A stretch of DNA of 64,000 nt from Nectonema munidae. Taxonomy: Eukaryota > Nematomorpha > Nectonematoida > Nectonematidae. Location of the stretch: the NCBI GenBank assembly GCA_030549495.1, contig JAUIRK010001021.1:372001-436000 (forward strand). The letters are read 5' to 3'. The notes under the pieces were generated by a model. It ran no database searches. It was not told where the DNA came from and was given only the letters and a program-made list of their open reading frames with translations. The translations under genes and the position numbers were made by a program. Below are positions 11,735 to 22,566 of the stretch, in pieces. Numbering within the stretch: position 1 is the stretch's first letter; the number at the start of each line of letters is the position of its first letter.

Positions 11735-12223
11735 TACATTTGAGGCTTCATCTTTAACTCAGAATTTACATTGAATGACCACGCTTTTCATTGTTAATTC
11801 TAAATCACGTTATTGTGTAGATCGATAAAAGAATTTAAATCAACCCTTCCTCTAAACATAAAATTACAGCTGCCTAAATTTAAACTTCAGAAGTGTAAAA
11901 AGTTTTAAGAACATTGGCATCTCTATATGTTCTTTAAATAAAGCCTACTGTTGTCAGATTTTATTGTGGAAGCGAAATCAGTTTAATGATTTTAACAAGG
12001 TTCGAATTGCTTGTTTTGAAACCGAGCAATGGAAGTTTTAAAATATTTCGATAAAATTGTATTTGAGTATAGGATACTTACGTATGAAAAATTGAACGGG
12101 AAAATATAGGATTCTAAAAAATGATTTTATAAAGCTCTCCAGCACCTTTTAAGTTTAAGATAATCTTATAATATTTTTGAAAAACATATCTATATCTCTT
12201 CTTTATCTATCCTATCTATTGAT
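11735..12223. other. Upstream region of the receptor gene
   Basis: This should hold the promoter and 5' UTR of the minus-strand receptor gene. I see no TATA box in a clear position and no other supported element. Confidence 0.3.
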
Positions 12224-12691
12224 GTATACACCATTTTTACTTTTAAATTGTCTTTTTTAATTGTCTTTTTTTAAATACTAATTTGTCCTTTTTAAGTCCT
12301 AACTTGTTATTTTTCACTTTTATTGTGAATTTAAGAAAGAGCTTTTAGAATTGAAAAAAGACAATTCAGAACTAAAAAAAGATCATTTAGATGTATAATA
12401 ATTCTTCTATTTTGTCCGTTTGCCTCTTTAACTAAATAATAAATAGTATGTGTTTTTTGAAATAATATTAAGTCAATTATAAAGTTATTGCTAAATTATA
12501 GTGCAAATTTTTTTAAAAATAAATAAAAATAAAATTGAAATAATAAAAAATTTTTAATAATTTAATTGCTAAAATTTAATATGAAAATAGTTAAATTTAA
12601 AAAAAAATGAAAAAAATTGAATTCAGATAGAATTGTAAAAGGACAAATTGGAATTGCAAAAAGACAATGTTGAATAAAAAATAGTATATAT
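12224..12691. repeat. Iteron-rich fold-back-like repeat, copy 2
   Basis: The left end GTATACACCATTTTTAC is followed by units resembling TTTAAATTGTCTTTTT; the right end carries inverse units AAAAGGACAAATTGG closing in ATAGTATATATT. An extra plus-oriented block sits at 12325-12395. The architecture matches copy 1 at 5005-5778: tandem ~21-bp units at both ends in inverse orientation. Too degenerate for a family name; Foldback/Galileo-like structure is an analogy only. Confidence 0.45.
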
Positions 12692-12986
12692 TAATAATAT
12701 TTAGCTTTTTTTTGTTAGTGTGTTTAGGAATTTCGTTGAATAATATCGAAGAAGATGAATTTTCCAATTAGAATCGATTTCGTTACCAGTGTTAAATGAG
12801 ATCAAATTTTTTTTATTTATTCTCATTTATTTATACCCCTTTACAAATTTTTTATTAACTTTAATTTCGTCATTTTCTTTTTTATAAAAACAATTATAAT
12901 ATTTATTGTTCACTGTTTAAGTTATCGTGAATTTTAAATAATAATGAGTAATTGGCTTTCTCCTATATATTAAATGTAAGTTTCAA
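12692..12986. other. AT-rich, nothing seen
   Basis: No open frame, repeat or motif that I can support. Confidence 0.4.
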
Positions 12987-13110
12987 CTATACTTTAACTT
13001 GCGTTCTGCATTTAGACATGGTACATGAATCACATCTGCATGTAAAGAAGGGTCTCTTTCTCTTTTTCATTGTTTTGAGTTCTCTCATTCCCACTTTCTT
13101 CCTTTGTGAT
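12987..13110 (-). CDS. Candidate terminal exon encoding a basic, cysteine-rich tail
   Basis: A very strong acceptor (pyrimidine tract ending TTTTATAG) at 13111-13112 opens a 40-codon frame that ends in a stop: QRKKVGMRELKTMKKRKRPF, then FTCRCDSCTMSKCRTQVKV. Four cysteines in the last 20 residues after a basic stretch could suggest an extracellular growth-factor-like or metal-binding tail, but no family is recognised. No upstream exon was found; a MITE sits directly upstream at 13182. Confidence 0.3.
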
Positions 13111-13181
13111 CTATAAAAGAAAAAAGTATTAGATGATCGTAGTGTGTAGTAAATCGTATTAGTGATTTTATCCCACTTTAA

Positions 13182-13304
13182 CCCATTTAAGGCCAAGCAA
13201 AGCAGACGATATCCAAAAAAACGCAGACGATTTATATTCAAAGTCATTGAAAAAAGCAGACGAAGATGAAATTATTTATATTCCAAAATAGGGCCGTAAA
13301 TGGG
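13182..13304 (-). mobile_element. piggyBac-type MITE, copy 1 (123 bp)
   Basis: Flanked on both sides by TTAA (13178-13181 and 13305-13308). The ends are CCCATTTAAGGCC and GGCCGTAAATGGG, an inverted repeat starting CCC next to TTAA as in piggyBac elements. The interior has three copies of GCAGACGA. A second copy in the opposite orientation lies at 60227-60356. Too short to code, so non-autonomous. Confidence 0.85.
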
Positions 13305-13949
13305 TTAAAAGAAAAATGTGAAACGATTTGAGTTGATGGTTGAATTGGTTTTGAAATTTATTTTATCTTTAACTCATTTTCAATTTGAAAGTAACTACTT
13401 TTTTATTATCATTTATAAAATTTTAAACCTTTTAAATTATATTTTTTATCATTATTAATATTTAAGATAACACACATGAAAAAATATTAAAATCTTGGCT
13501 GTCTAAAACATTGGAACCCAAACTTTTTCAGCCATTTACTAAACTTTGTTTTTTTGTTAAGTAAGTTCAGCCTTATATGTTTGTAATATATTAAGAGTTT
13601 GGAAAAGCTTCGGAGGTTTTTTATTAGTGAGGAATGTAATATTCTTAGCAGGAAAGTGAGAATGGCTCAGTTTACCGCGAAAACTTTTAGCGTAGTACTT
13701 ATGTATAGTTAATGAGTTTGTTAACTACTTGAATGCTAGCTCGTTTAATTAAATTTTAATATCTGTAGTCAGTGTACAAAGTTTGTTACTAAAAAGATTT
13801 TTAAAATATGTAAAATTCATTTGTGAATTATAAAGACGCCAAAAAGGTCAGCACCAAAATGAATCTGCGATAGATTGCTTGCGCCAAAGCTGCTCTGCCA
13901 AACGGTCCTAGACCCTATTAGGTAAGTCATATTTATATTGAAAATATAT

Positions 13950-14041
13950 CTACTTAGCTGAAAAAGGAAAATGAGAAGCAGATTCCATGATAGCACGAAC
14001 GTATTCTTTATTGATATTTTTATTAAAATTCGCTGCGTTAG
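13950..14041 (-). CDS. Candidate terminal exon, unknown protein
   Basis: After the acceptor AATTTTTTAG the frame reads NAANFNKNINKEYVRAI, MESASHFPFSAK and stops. A possible 25-nt upstream exon ending ATG AAA ACA TTA A, with a GTAAAC donor, matches phase. The composition looks coding, but no family is recognised and the rest of the gene was not found. Confidence 0.25.
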
Positions 14042-14043
14042 CT

Positions 14044-15735
14044 AAAAAATTGGAAATTAGTTGTTTACTTAATGTTTTCATAAAGATCAACTTCTAAAAG
14101 TATATTAATCTTTCCTCAAAAACCATGTTGAAAATAGATCAAAAGGTCCTTTTTTAGTTTCCCTCTGAATCCATTATAATTAGTACACTAACTTTAATTA
14201 AATTTTTTTTGAATATTATACTGACTAAGAATAAAAGATATATAACTATTTCTAAAAAACTGCTTTGAATGAGAGAAGGGGCTTTTGAGTCCTAACAAAG
14301 TCTAAAACCTCAACCGCACTTTATAAATTTTTAAAATAAATCCATCACTGGATACACATAATTTAGCTCTTATTGGCCATCTCCCTGCCCTACCTTTAAA
14401 ACACAGTTTCTGCTTAACTTTTTATAATAAAAAAAAGCTAATGTAACTAATAAAATAATTTTTTTGTAAATTTAGATTTTTTATTTAAAAAAAACTATAA
14501 TTAAAATAATTTTTTTGTTTTTTTCTAAGATGAATGAATATATCATCTTTATCATAGATGTTCTAATACATATGAGGAGTGTTGGAAGATAATGAAGAAG
14601 TACTCATAATTTTAATGTAATGCAATTTTTTAAAATCAATTAAATCTAAATTTTTGGTAAAGGGATGTGAGATGGCTATGTTCGAATTGATCAAAACCTT
14701 TATGTCTTTGGACTCAAATTAAGGAAAAAAGACTATGTGTTAATCTTTCATTCTTCAATAAGCTCATTTTGGGTTTCAGAAATTTAATAGAGAAATTTAA
14801 AGCTCGTGTTTTAACTTTCACGGTAACAAGATAGAATATAAGAAGAGATGAGATAAGATATTGAATTATATAGCAGAGTTGTTTATAATTTAGATTAGTG
14901 CAAGAAGATTAAATTTTACCCCGAAAATCTTTCCCTTTACCCGCACCCAGTTTTGAAATCAATACTATACCTTCCATTTTTTTGTTAATAATAAAAACAC
15001 ATTGCGGTTTAAACACTCAAGATGTTCTTACTTATTTTTGTCTACACTGATTGATATTTAATTGATTGAAACTTTCAACTAAAAATTTAAACTTGCATAA
15101 AATTTACTTTAAAATCATTCCTTTTCGATTCATAATAATCTAGCATTAAAATATTGTTGCAACAATTTGACTAATTACTCTAAAACTTCTTCCACTGGCT
15201 AGACAGAGAGCCACCTGACGCAAAAAGTCTCGCAACGAATAGTGTTTTAAGATTAACCATAGCCCATAACTTAAATATACCTTTTTTTATCAATCAATCT
15301 CATTTTTTTCCATAAAAGTTGTTAATTGTAGCATTGTTATTGAACTTTCGATTCTTTTGCGTATCAAGTTTGATTTTTAAGAGGGGAATAGTGATCCAGT
15401 ATCGGATAAATTAAAAATCGTCTGTTTGAGTTATATAATTATATTTAAATTTTAGTGCTTCACAAATTACATGTCATCCTTCTAATAGAGGGTATGTTCA
15501 TTTTTTTTTAAATAAAAATACAAATCTTAATAAACAAGATGACTTAAAAGAAGGAAAATCAATTTCCTTTTGAAAAATGCCATTTATTATTTTTTCAATA
15601 CATTTCTACTAAGACTCAATAATTTATTTTGTCACACAAATTTAATTGTAATATGCGAAGCACAGTGTTTAAGTTTCGCTCATTGAAAAAGAACAACACT
15701 CACACGATTAGTTTTCAAACATATCTTGGCTTAAA
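14044..15735. other. Long AT-rich stretch without supported features
   Basis: Several slightly GC-richer islands, for example near 14280-14400 and 15180-15240, have no open frame with family resemblance or matching splice partners. Confidence 0.4.
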
Positions 15736-15906
15736 GGTTCATCTTGAGAGTATATCAGGCGTTACTTTATAATTACAAACATAGTAAAAGTGTCTGCTAC
15801 CGTGAACCTACAGCCAAGGCATTATACAATGCCAAGGTCAATGAAGATGAAGCAAAATATTCTATACGCGCATTGAATATTTCAACCTTGCGTTCAAGAC
15901 ATCGTA

Positions 15907-16118
15907 CTTATTGATTATCTCTCCCCCAAAATTTTTATTAAGAAAAAGTTAAATAAAATATCATTAAAAAATATTATAGAAAGGAAAATAATTTTTTTAC
16001 AATTAGGAGTAAAAACGAATTTTTAATATGACATCTTTAGCATAAAACACGGTCATATCGTGATATACATTATAAAAATATAAAATCCTAGTTGAGAGAG
16101 GGAGGAGATAACCAATAG
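15907..16118. mobile_element. TA-flanked MITE, copy 1 (212 bp)
   Basis: TA dinucleotides at 15905-15906 and 16119-16120 flank inverted ends CTTATTGATTATCTCTCCC and the complement of GGGAGGAGATAACCAATAG. The interior is AT-rich and non-coding. The TA target duplication points to the Tc1/mariner superfamily. A shorter copy is at 43996-44083. Confidence 0.75.
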
Positions 16119-16174
16119 TAATCAAGATATTTCGTGATCAAGTCATTTGGTAACAAATAGTTTAAAAAAAAGCT

Positions 16175-16262
16175 GAGTACGAAATGTCACGTGCACGAAA
16201 CGTCTAGGGTACGCAATTTCCTGCACTGTTCCATTCCAGCGTCCGCAAAAATGAAATGTCGG
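16175..16262. repeat. Short repeat with ACGAAACGTC-like units
   Basis: Units TACGAAATGTC, CACGAAACGTC and AATGAAATGTC recur at short spacing, with TACCGGATACC just after. Similar repeats are common in invertebrate genomes; the element type is not determined. Confidence 0.35.
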
Positions 16263-16310
16263 TACTACCGGATACCTGAAATTTTGTGGCCCCACACAGG
16301 ATTCTAATTT

Positions 16311-16318
16311 ATATAAAG
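16311..16318 (+). promoter_or_regulatory. TATA box
   Basis: ATATAAAG followed about 30 nt later by CAAGCGTGTACTCACTCG, a plausible start region. It lies upstream of the small gene at 16474. An upstream frame MREEYKRVMEDSMESRM at about 16361-16426 would be a uORF. Confidence 0.45.
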
Positions 16319-16473
16319 AGTGACTTACTCTTCAAGCGTGTACTCACTCGTTGTGAAGAAAATGCGAGAAGAGTACAAGAGAGTGATGGAGGATTCTATG
16401 GAAAGTAGGATGAATAATAATAGGTAGTGCGTCATAAGTAGTGGAGAGAACAAGTTTAAACGCCGAAATTTGA

Positions 16474-16839
16474 ATGAGAGACTGCGCAAAAGTGAACATC
16501 CCAGTCTCTATGGTCCTTCGTCATTACGCGGCTCTGCAGCAAGTGAGTCACTGCACTTTAATTAGGAACATCGCGTCTTCACACTCTTTTCACAAGGGAT
16601 TGACTGCAAGTTCGATAATCATCATCATCACCATCATTTTTGTCGTCATCATCATTATTTCGCAGCGCAAATTTGAATACTCCTCTCTTACACGTTGTCT
16701 TTTTGAACAAAATCCACTTGAAATAATTTTGCTAGTGAGCAATGTAGCTTATCTTAGACTAATTGCGGAGAGCGATTTGGGAAATCTTGGACTGGATTTG
16801 GACAGAGACAGCCCTTCCCCCATCCGAACGGAGAAGTGA
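16474..16839 (+). CDS. Small predicted membrane protein
   Basis: The ATG at 16474 begins MRDCAKVNIPVSMVLRHYAAL; a GTGAGT donor after codon 23 and a CACAAG acceptor at 16596 define a 54-nt intron (16543-16596) that is also open in frame, so retained and spliced forms are 121 and 103 residues. The second part has a 20-residue Ile/Val helix (SSIIIIITIIFVV) encoded by an ATC microsatellite, then a polar tail ending DRDSPSPIRTEK. The TATA box at 16311 and higher GC content support transcription. The microsatellite origin of the helix and the alternative frame rich in His argue for caution. No family recognised. Confidence 0.35.
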   Translation: MRDCAKVNIPVSMVLRHYAALQQVSHCTLIRNIASSHSFHKGLTASSIIIIITIIFVVIIIISQRKFEYSSLTRCLFEQNPLEIILLVSNVAYLRLIAESDLGNLGLDLDRDSPSPIRTEK

Positions 16840-17284
16840 TGGTGCAAAATCAAAATACTGTTGTATCGAAGTTGAAAGGACATACTAAAAACTTTGATAA
16901 AACAAAAGTTCGATAGAGCAAAAGTTACAAAATTTTAAAAAATTCTATATCCATAATACAGGAAGGTTAAAAACATTAGTCATTAAATTTAGTATTGACG
17001 TTTATAAACCGTTAATTATGCCTTGTGGTTTTGGAAAATTATTTGTCTGCTTTTTTTGTGAATGAATTAAATTAAATTTTATTTCAGTGTCTATTTCTCA
17101 AGGGCTATTTTTAATTCTTAGTAACAGGAAGCCTCTTCATCCCGCTCTTTTTTTAACAAAATATTTTTAACAATATTGACCTGTGAGCTACCTCACATAT
17201 ATATATTTTGCTACCTCATACGATGTTACAAAAGTTATTACCTTTACTTTGCAATTTGCACGATTTTAAATATTATATATGTTA

Positions 17285-17550
17285 AAAATTTATATGCAGT
17301 AAACAATAATAAAAATAATATTTATCCAAAACATTTTTTTTCGAGGAATAAAAGTGTAAATCAAACCCGCACTTAAATTTTGGAGAACTAATTCAAAAGT
17401 TATAAGCCAAAACGAAGGTTAATTTAAAAAAACCGAGAACTAAAAAGATTTTCTAAAAATCTAAAAATAAATTTTGGTTCTGATAGTAGAGTGGTTTTAT
17501 AATTGTTTTGGAAATTGTTACAAATTATGAACATTTGTCAAAATGTAACA
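17285..17550. repeat. Direct duplication, left arm
   Basis: Shares blocks TAAACAATAATAAAAATAAT, AAAAGTTATAA and GTTCTGATAGTAGAGTGG with 17728-18020 in the same order and orientation, about 445 bp apart. Non-coding. Confidence 0.7.
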
Positions 17551-17727
17551 ATATAAAAATCTAAGGTATTGTAAAGAAGTAGTTTATAATGAAAAAAAGA
17601 ATATAAATTCATGAGGTTACTTATTGAGAAAAATTTATTAAAACACATTTGAATTTTTTTGATATTTTTTTCTTCAGTGAACACATCAATAAACGTAATC
17701 CAAAATATTTTTTGTGTCATAGAAATT

Positions 17728-18020
17728 TTTATGCACTAAACAATAATAAAAATAATACTTATCTTTAAAAATAAAAAAGAAAATAAAATTTCGGCAACTA
17801 TTTTTAATCGTATACATTATGAACTAACTTAAAATTTTGACGAATAATCCAAAAGTTATAAGGAATATAAAAACGAAGATTAATTTATAAAAAAACGGAA
17901 AACTAAAACTATTTTATAAAAATCTACAAATAAATTTAGGTTCTGATAGTAGAGTGGTTTTATAATTGTCTTGCGAATTGTTACAAATTAAAGGTGAAAA
18001 TTTGTCAAAATTTAACAAGC
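17728..18020. repeat. Direct duplication, right arm
   Basis: Diverged second copy of 17285-17550, with small insertions, ending in GTCAAAATTTAACAA. The pair could be a tandem duplication or two copies of one dispersed repeat. Confidence 0.7.
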
Positions 18021-18368
18021 TTTAGCTTAAAATTGCCAAATATAAAAAATATGCATCCTTCATCTGCTAATTAATGGTATGAAGCCCATGGAAAATAAAA
18101 ACAGTAAAATGGCATTTCTCAAGTACTTATGATATAAGTAATGTATTCTGAAAGCCCATAAAAAATGCTTTAATTTAGTATATCGCATGATACATTTTGT
18201 TGAGAAATGTGAAAGTTATAAGCGTTTTAATATTTGATTAAAATTTAAGCTAGGAATACAAATAAACTAAGCCTACACTAGCCCGATAAAATAAACTACA
18301 CATGCGTGCTAAAGATGTGGTGAAGGCGAAATAAGAATTCCCTGCGCTCACAAACGCGTAATGCAACA

Positions 18369-18552
18369 TGTGTTAATCTTTCTTCGCATAATTATGCGCT
18401 AAAATCGATAACAAGCGTGTTACAATCAATAATTATTCTTCGCACACTGTCGGTATAAATATAACGAATGCCCTTCGTTAAAAATCAGAAAGATTGTATC
18501 TTAACTAAATAAAAATTGTTTCGAAATAAAAGTTGACTACGATTATCCAACA
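18369..18552 (+). mobile_element. Possible solo LTR fossil or stand-alone promoter
   Basis: Starts TGTGTTAATC and ends GATTATCCAACA (TG...CA with short inverted ends), with GGTATAAATA near 18451 and AATAAA-like signals after it. These are the parts of a small LTR, but no matching second LTR, target duplication or internal part was seen. Weak. Confidence 0.25.
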
Positions 18553-19034
18553 AAACTCCTACTTTCGATTGACATTTTTCACTTCAAAAATAATTTAAAA
18601 TTATTAGAAAAACATTATACTGACTTATACTACTGACCCATAAAAAGTAAAAAATATATAAAAAAATTTCGCCCACAGCTAATATGTTTTTCTTTATAAT
18701 GTTTTGATCATTTAAATTTATTTTAATTAAATTAATTCATTATAAATGCTATCTTAAAATAATTCTTTTTCCATTAATAAAAATTTGTGATTATTTTCTT
18801 TTTACATTTATCCAAAATTATTATTTGTATATTTTATCTATTAAAAATTCGGTCCAAATTTTTTCAGCCATTTGTTGACCTTTCAGGTAAAACATTTTTT
18901 TCTAATTTTAATATACAATTTTATCATTGTTTTTTCAAAAATTGATTTCTTTAAATCGTTTGCTTTCTTTACTATCTTTTTTGACTGACATGCCTGAAGT
19001 TAAAGTTGAAATTAAATATAGGCTGTTCCATCTG

Positions 19035-19343
19035 GTCAATGAACATATCGTAGTTATCAAAAACTCCAACTCCAACCATTTCAATAAACTCAAAACAGCT
19101 TTTTGAAAAAATACGGCATCACAGTTATCGCAAAGCCAAACTCTCAACCTGTTTCCCACACAACACTCTGGAACCTAAAAGTATCTTCAATGAAAAAAAC
19201 GTAATTTATATGGTGAAATGCAAATCATGCACCTGCGTGTACATTGGCAGAACGCAACGTCCTCTGAAATTTCGCATGCATGAACATCAAAATAACGTCA
19301 ACAAATTCCTCTCCTCCGATATCTTTCCAACTAACCCATAAAA
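19035..19343 (+). mobile_element. Penelope-like element fossil (GIY-YIG endonuclease part)
   Basis: The plus frame contains NVIYMVKCKSCTCVYIGRTQ, then RPLKFRMHEHQNNVNKF. This is the start of a GIY-YIG nuclease: a CxxC knuckle, the VYIGRT motif and the R...H helix, as found at the C-terminus of Penelope-like retroelements. About 60 upstream residues stay in frame. No reverse transcriptase core is visible, so it is a 5'-truncated relic. Confidence 0.7.
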
Positions 19344-19633
19344 AAAAGTCAAAAAAGAGGTCGTCCTCAAAAAAAAGAAGATTTTTAATTAGTTAAAACA
19401 TTTATAAAAAACTGATACACAAAATTTGAATTCACGGAAAATAACGAAGTAAAAATTTTAAATAAGAAACTAGATTAAACTTGTGTTAAAATTGATTGAT
19501 TGTAATGACACAACAAAAATGTTATAAATCATCAAAATTTAAACAAAAAAAATTTTACGCATCAAAAAAGTATAATTTTTCAACTAAATAAAATATATAC
19601 TAATATTATTTGTAAAACTGATCTCAAAATAAT

Positions 19634-19712
19634 TAAATAAGGGATAAGTTGACAAAAAGGGAGGGGGGTTAAAATTAAGGAAAAAAAGGTTGACATAAAT
19701 TGTGAATAACCG
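19634..19712 (+). repeat. Decayed end of the 20302-21895 element family
   Basis: GTTGACAAAAAGGGAGGGGGG, then GGTTGACATAAATTGTGAATAACC, parallels the right end of the element at 20302-21895 (GTTGACAATAGTGGGGAGG ... GTTGACATCAATTGTGAACGACCCC). Older, diverged copy. Confidence 0.55.
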
Positions 19713-20301
19713 GTAAGTTTTTGTAACAAGAATAACTAGAAGAAGAAGAAATTTATTTGCTAACAATAAGCTGGATCATTAAGGCTTATGGGATCCTCTT
19801 GATATAATGATCCAAAAAAGGACATATATTTTATATACAAATAAATATGCACCAAAATATTTATAATTTACATGCATTATTGAGGAAAGACGAGTGTGAA
19901 AACAAAATGTGTGTAACAATTGTAAAATCAAGGATTAAAATAATAATGCGTTTGAGGAAGAGGGAAGTTTCTAAACACTTTCCAGCATAGACTGATATCG
20001 TTGCAAGCATCTGAAAATTAAGTGGATCAAAGGTGACTTGTCGATAGAAGGTAATGGCATTTAGGAAGTTGACTTGGAAGGAAAAAATATGTTGAAATTG
20101 CAGATACATTAATGCTTTAAAGTAGAAATAGGAAGATACAATTTTTTCATAATATTTTTTCTTTAATTTAAAAATACTGAATATATTGAAAAATAAGTGA
20201 GAGTTTTTATTGTAAAACTTTTTAACTTTCCAAACAATTGAATGCTTCGATTTTTTAGTTGAAAAAAAGGAAGGGTAAATTTGCCGGTTGAAGAGAGGTA
20301 A

Positions 20302-21895
20302 GGGGTCATTCACAATTGACGTCAATACAGACTGGGAGGGAGGGGGAGGCTTCAAGTTGACAAAAGGTGGCAGGGGAGGGGGGTTTGGAAAAGTTGACAT
20401 CAACATTATATATAGATTTCCCTTTTTCTCAGATCTGTAGATTTCAAAGTATCTTCTGCAAATCATAAAATGTAACATTAGCGAGTGTTGTAAACCATTT
20501 CTTACAAATTATGATTTGTTTTTCCCGGACAGGTAATCAAATTTTGCTTCTTTTATTGAAGATATATATTTACAAACATAAAAATATTTATATATTTTAT
20601 CTATACTGGCAAAGCTTCGGAGGCATTGAAAGAAAGAAAGAAAGATTTATTTGCAAACAGATATGCATACACAAAAGTAAATCACAGAAAATGACATATT
20701 GAATAGGTTACAATCATTTTATACAAAAGTATGATAAAAAAACATTTGTCATCAATCGACTTGCGGGGTTCTCATTCAGAGGCATTGAATATGCAAAGAA
20801 GGGAGAGCGAACTATATAGTATTTAAAGTTAAAAAATTTTGAAAACTCACAAAACTTTACATAGCTGTCAAGATATAAAAACAAACTTATATTAAAAGTT
20901 TGTTGAATTAAAAAATCATTAAAAAAAAATAAAACCATCATATCTCAAATGCAACGAACGAGGCAGCTGGTGCAAAATAACAGCGTATGCATCACAGTTT
21001 TTGTGATGATATTTATTTTATAGAACTGGTATCTCTTTTTAAAAAAATCCATCATTTCTCAAAAAATAACAGCCATGATGTTTCGTTAAACTTTATATCA
21101 TTTTATCTTTTTACATAAAACAGAATCTCATTTTATCTTCTTACATAAAACAAAACCAAAAGATAAAAATGAGACAATAAAATGAAAAATGTATTTTATA
21201 TTATATACAAAGTAAAATTTTGAGGAGAAATCAATGAAATGGCTCCAAAGGACTACCCAATATGGAGTTATTTAAAAAAAATATATAAATATTTTTTTAA
21301 AAAAGCAAATTAAACTTTCATTGAAATTAAAGTATGTGTTTTCAAGCTAAAGTTGTTACCTGCATTTTTGTTAATTCTTTTCAGGAGGTTTTTACTACCT
21401 CCTGTTCCAATTAGTTCAACAACAGAAGGCTGACATGATAAACGGTCATTTTGGTTCACTGTTTCAAGCTCAACTAATGAAAACTCTTGGATTAAGTGGA
21501 TATTTCGATGAGTTCTGCTCTTCTTTGCAAAAATTGGATGCCGAAGGAAGGACTTTAATAGAACGCTGCAGTTGCTTGAAGTGTTCAAAGTACATTTGTT
21601 CAATCAAAGAAAAAAACAAGCACTCATCATTTTGCATCTTTAAACCCTCACAAGCTCAAATAATTTTAGAAAATGAAAGGTACGAAATAGTTAAATATGA
21701 AGATGAAGATAATTTTGGGCTGAATATTTTTGATAGAACTGACTAAATATTTTCTACAAAATAAAAATTTTTCATCTTCTATTTTTTCTTAAAAGTTGAT
21801 GTCAACTGAAAGTGGGAGGGGGAAGTGAAGTTGACAATAGTGGGGAGGGGGGCAAAATTTGACAAAAATTGTTGACATCAATTGTGAACGACCCC
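20302..21895 (+). mobile_element. TIR transposon flanked by TAA (PIF/Harbinger-like by target site)
   Basis: TAA at 20299-20301 and 21896-21898 flank ends GGGGTCATTCACAATTGA and the complement of CAATTGTGAACGACCCC. Just inside each end lies a second GTTGACATCAAC palindrome, and between them G-rich blocks that are direct rather than inverted repeats. A TWA target and GGG-starting ends resemble PIF/Harbinger, but no DDE transposase of that group was recognised, so the class is an inference. The one coding block is at 21385-21746. Confidence 0.6.
21385..21746 (+). CDS. Exon of an unrecognised transposon-borne protein
   Basis: A strong acceptor (TTAATTCTTTTCAG) at 21384 opens a frame GGFYYLLFQLVQQQKADMI, then GSLFQAQLMKTLGLSGYF, LDAEGRTLIERCSCLKC and ends at a stop after an acidic tail. 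The cysteine pairs CSCLKCSKYIC and a following SSFC may bind metal. It lies entirely inside the TIR element at 20302-21895, so it is probably element-encoded. No upstream exon was found. I do not know the family. Confidence 0.45.
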
Positions 21896-22077
21896 TAATA
21901 CATCGAAAGATAAATTAGGTTGAAAAAAATTGTAAAAAACGATAGGATGTTTGTCGCTTAATAACTTAAATGTAAAAGAAGATAAACTAGAAAAATATAT
22001 ATTCTTAACTTTTAATAATTTATTTGTATAAAAAGAGTATTAGAATTTGAACGAATTGGCTTATTGAACACTATTTT

Positions 22078-22335
22078 TAGGGAATTGCAAAAATATGGGT
22101 AGGCGTAATCAAATACCCATAAACACAGATTTCAATAAGATTTCTTAAAGTTTATGCTTCAAATAAAAAAATTAACTATACTAAATAATAAAATACTTCA
22201 ACAGTAAACAAAATGTTTTGTAAAAAAAGATAACTTATTCACAACCTTTCTCTTATATTTTTAAATGTTTAATAAATAACTTATTTCTATTATAATGCTC
22301 TTTAATTTCTCTCTATAGTTCCTAAACAATGTTAT
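22078..22335 (+). repeat. LINE 3'-end copy, plus orientation
   Basis: About 250 bp matching in inverse orientation to 22785-23035, the 3' part of the LINE at 22785-24560. Shared blocks include TTTCAATAAGATTTCTTAAAG and AAAAAAATTAACTATACTAAA. The two arms make a tail-to-tail inverted repeat with a 450-bp purine-rich spacer. Confidence 0.7.
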
Positions 22336-22460
22336 CTCATTTTAGGAAAAAAAACTTAAACTAGTTGGTGGGTTGGTTGTAATTGATACAGCTTGTAAGA
22401 CGCAAGGACTTGAAAGCTGACATGAAGTTTGTAGAAGAAAAAATTTGTATAAAAAACAGC

Positions 22461-22566
22461 TAAATATCATGAAAAAAGACAAAGTGGAAGGAGAGGAAAT
22501 AAGAAGAAAAGCAAAAGAGATGCTAAAAAAGGAGTGCGTAAGGAAAGTTAAGGCGGATGTAAAAGT
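22461..22566 (+). other. Purine-rich block with a GTAAGT donor, possible exon
   Basis: Reads KKDKVEGEEIRRKAKEMLKK and ends at GTAAGTAC. Two frames are open because there is almost no T. It sits between two inverted LINE tails. Weak coding evidence only. Confidence 0.2.

Noticed and set aside
18935-19159. 74-codon minus-strand ORF with CDNCDAVFF
   Set aside because: Antisense to the Penelope-like GIY-YIG fragment, whose plus frame has clear motifs.
19861-20478. 205-codon minus-strand ORF
   Set aside because: It runs through the TIR end of the 20302 element and its Pro-rich part is just the G-rich repeat read backwards; the remainder is low-complexity Phe/Lys/Ile.
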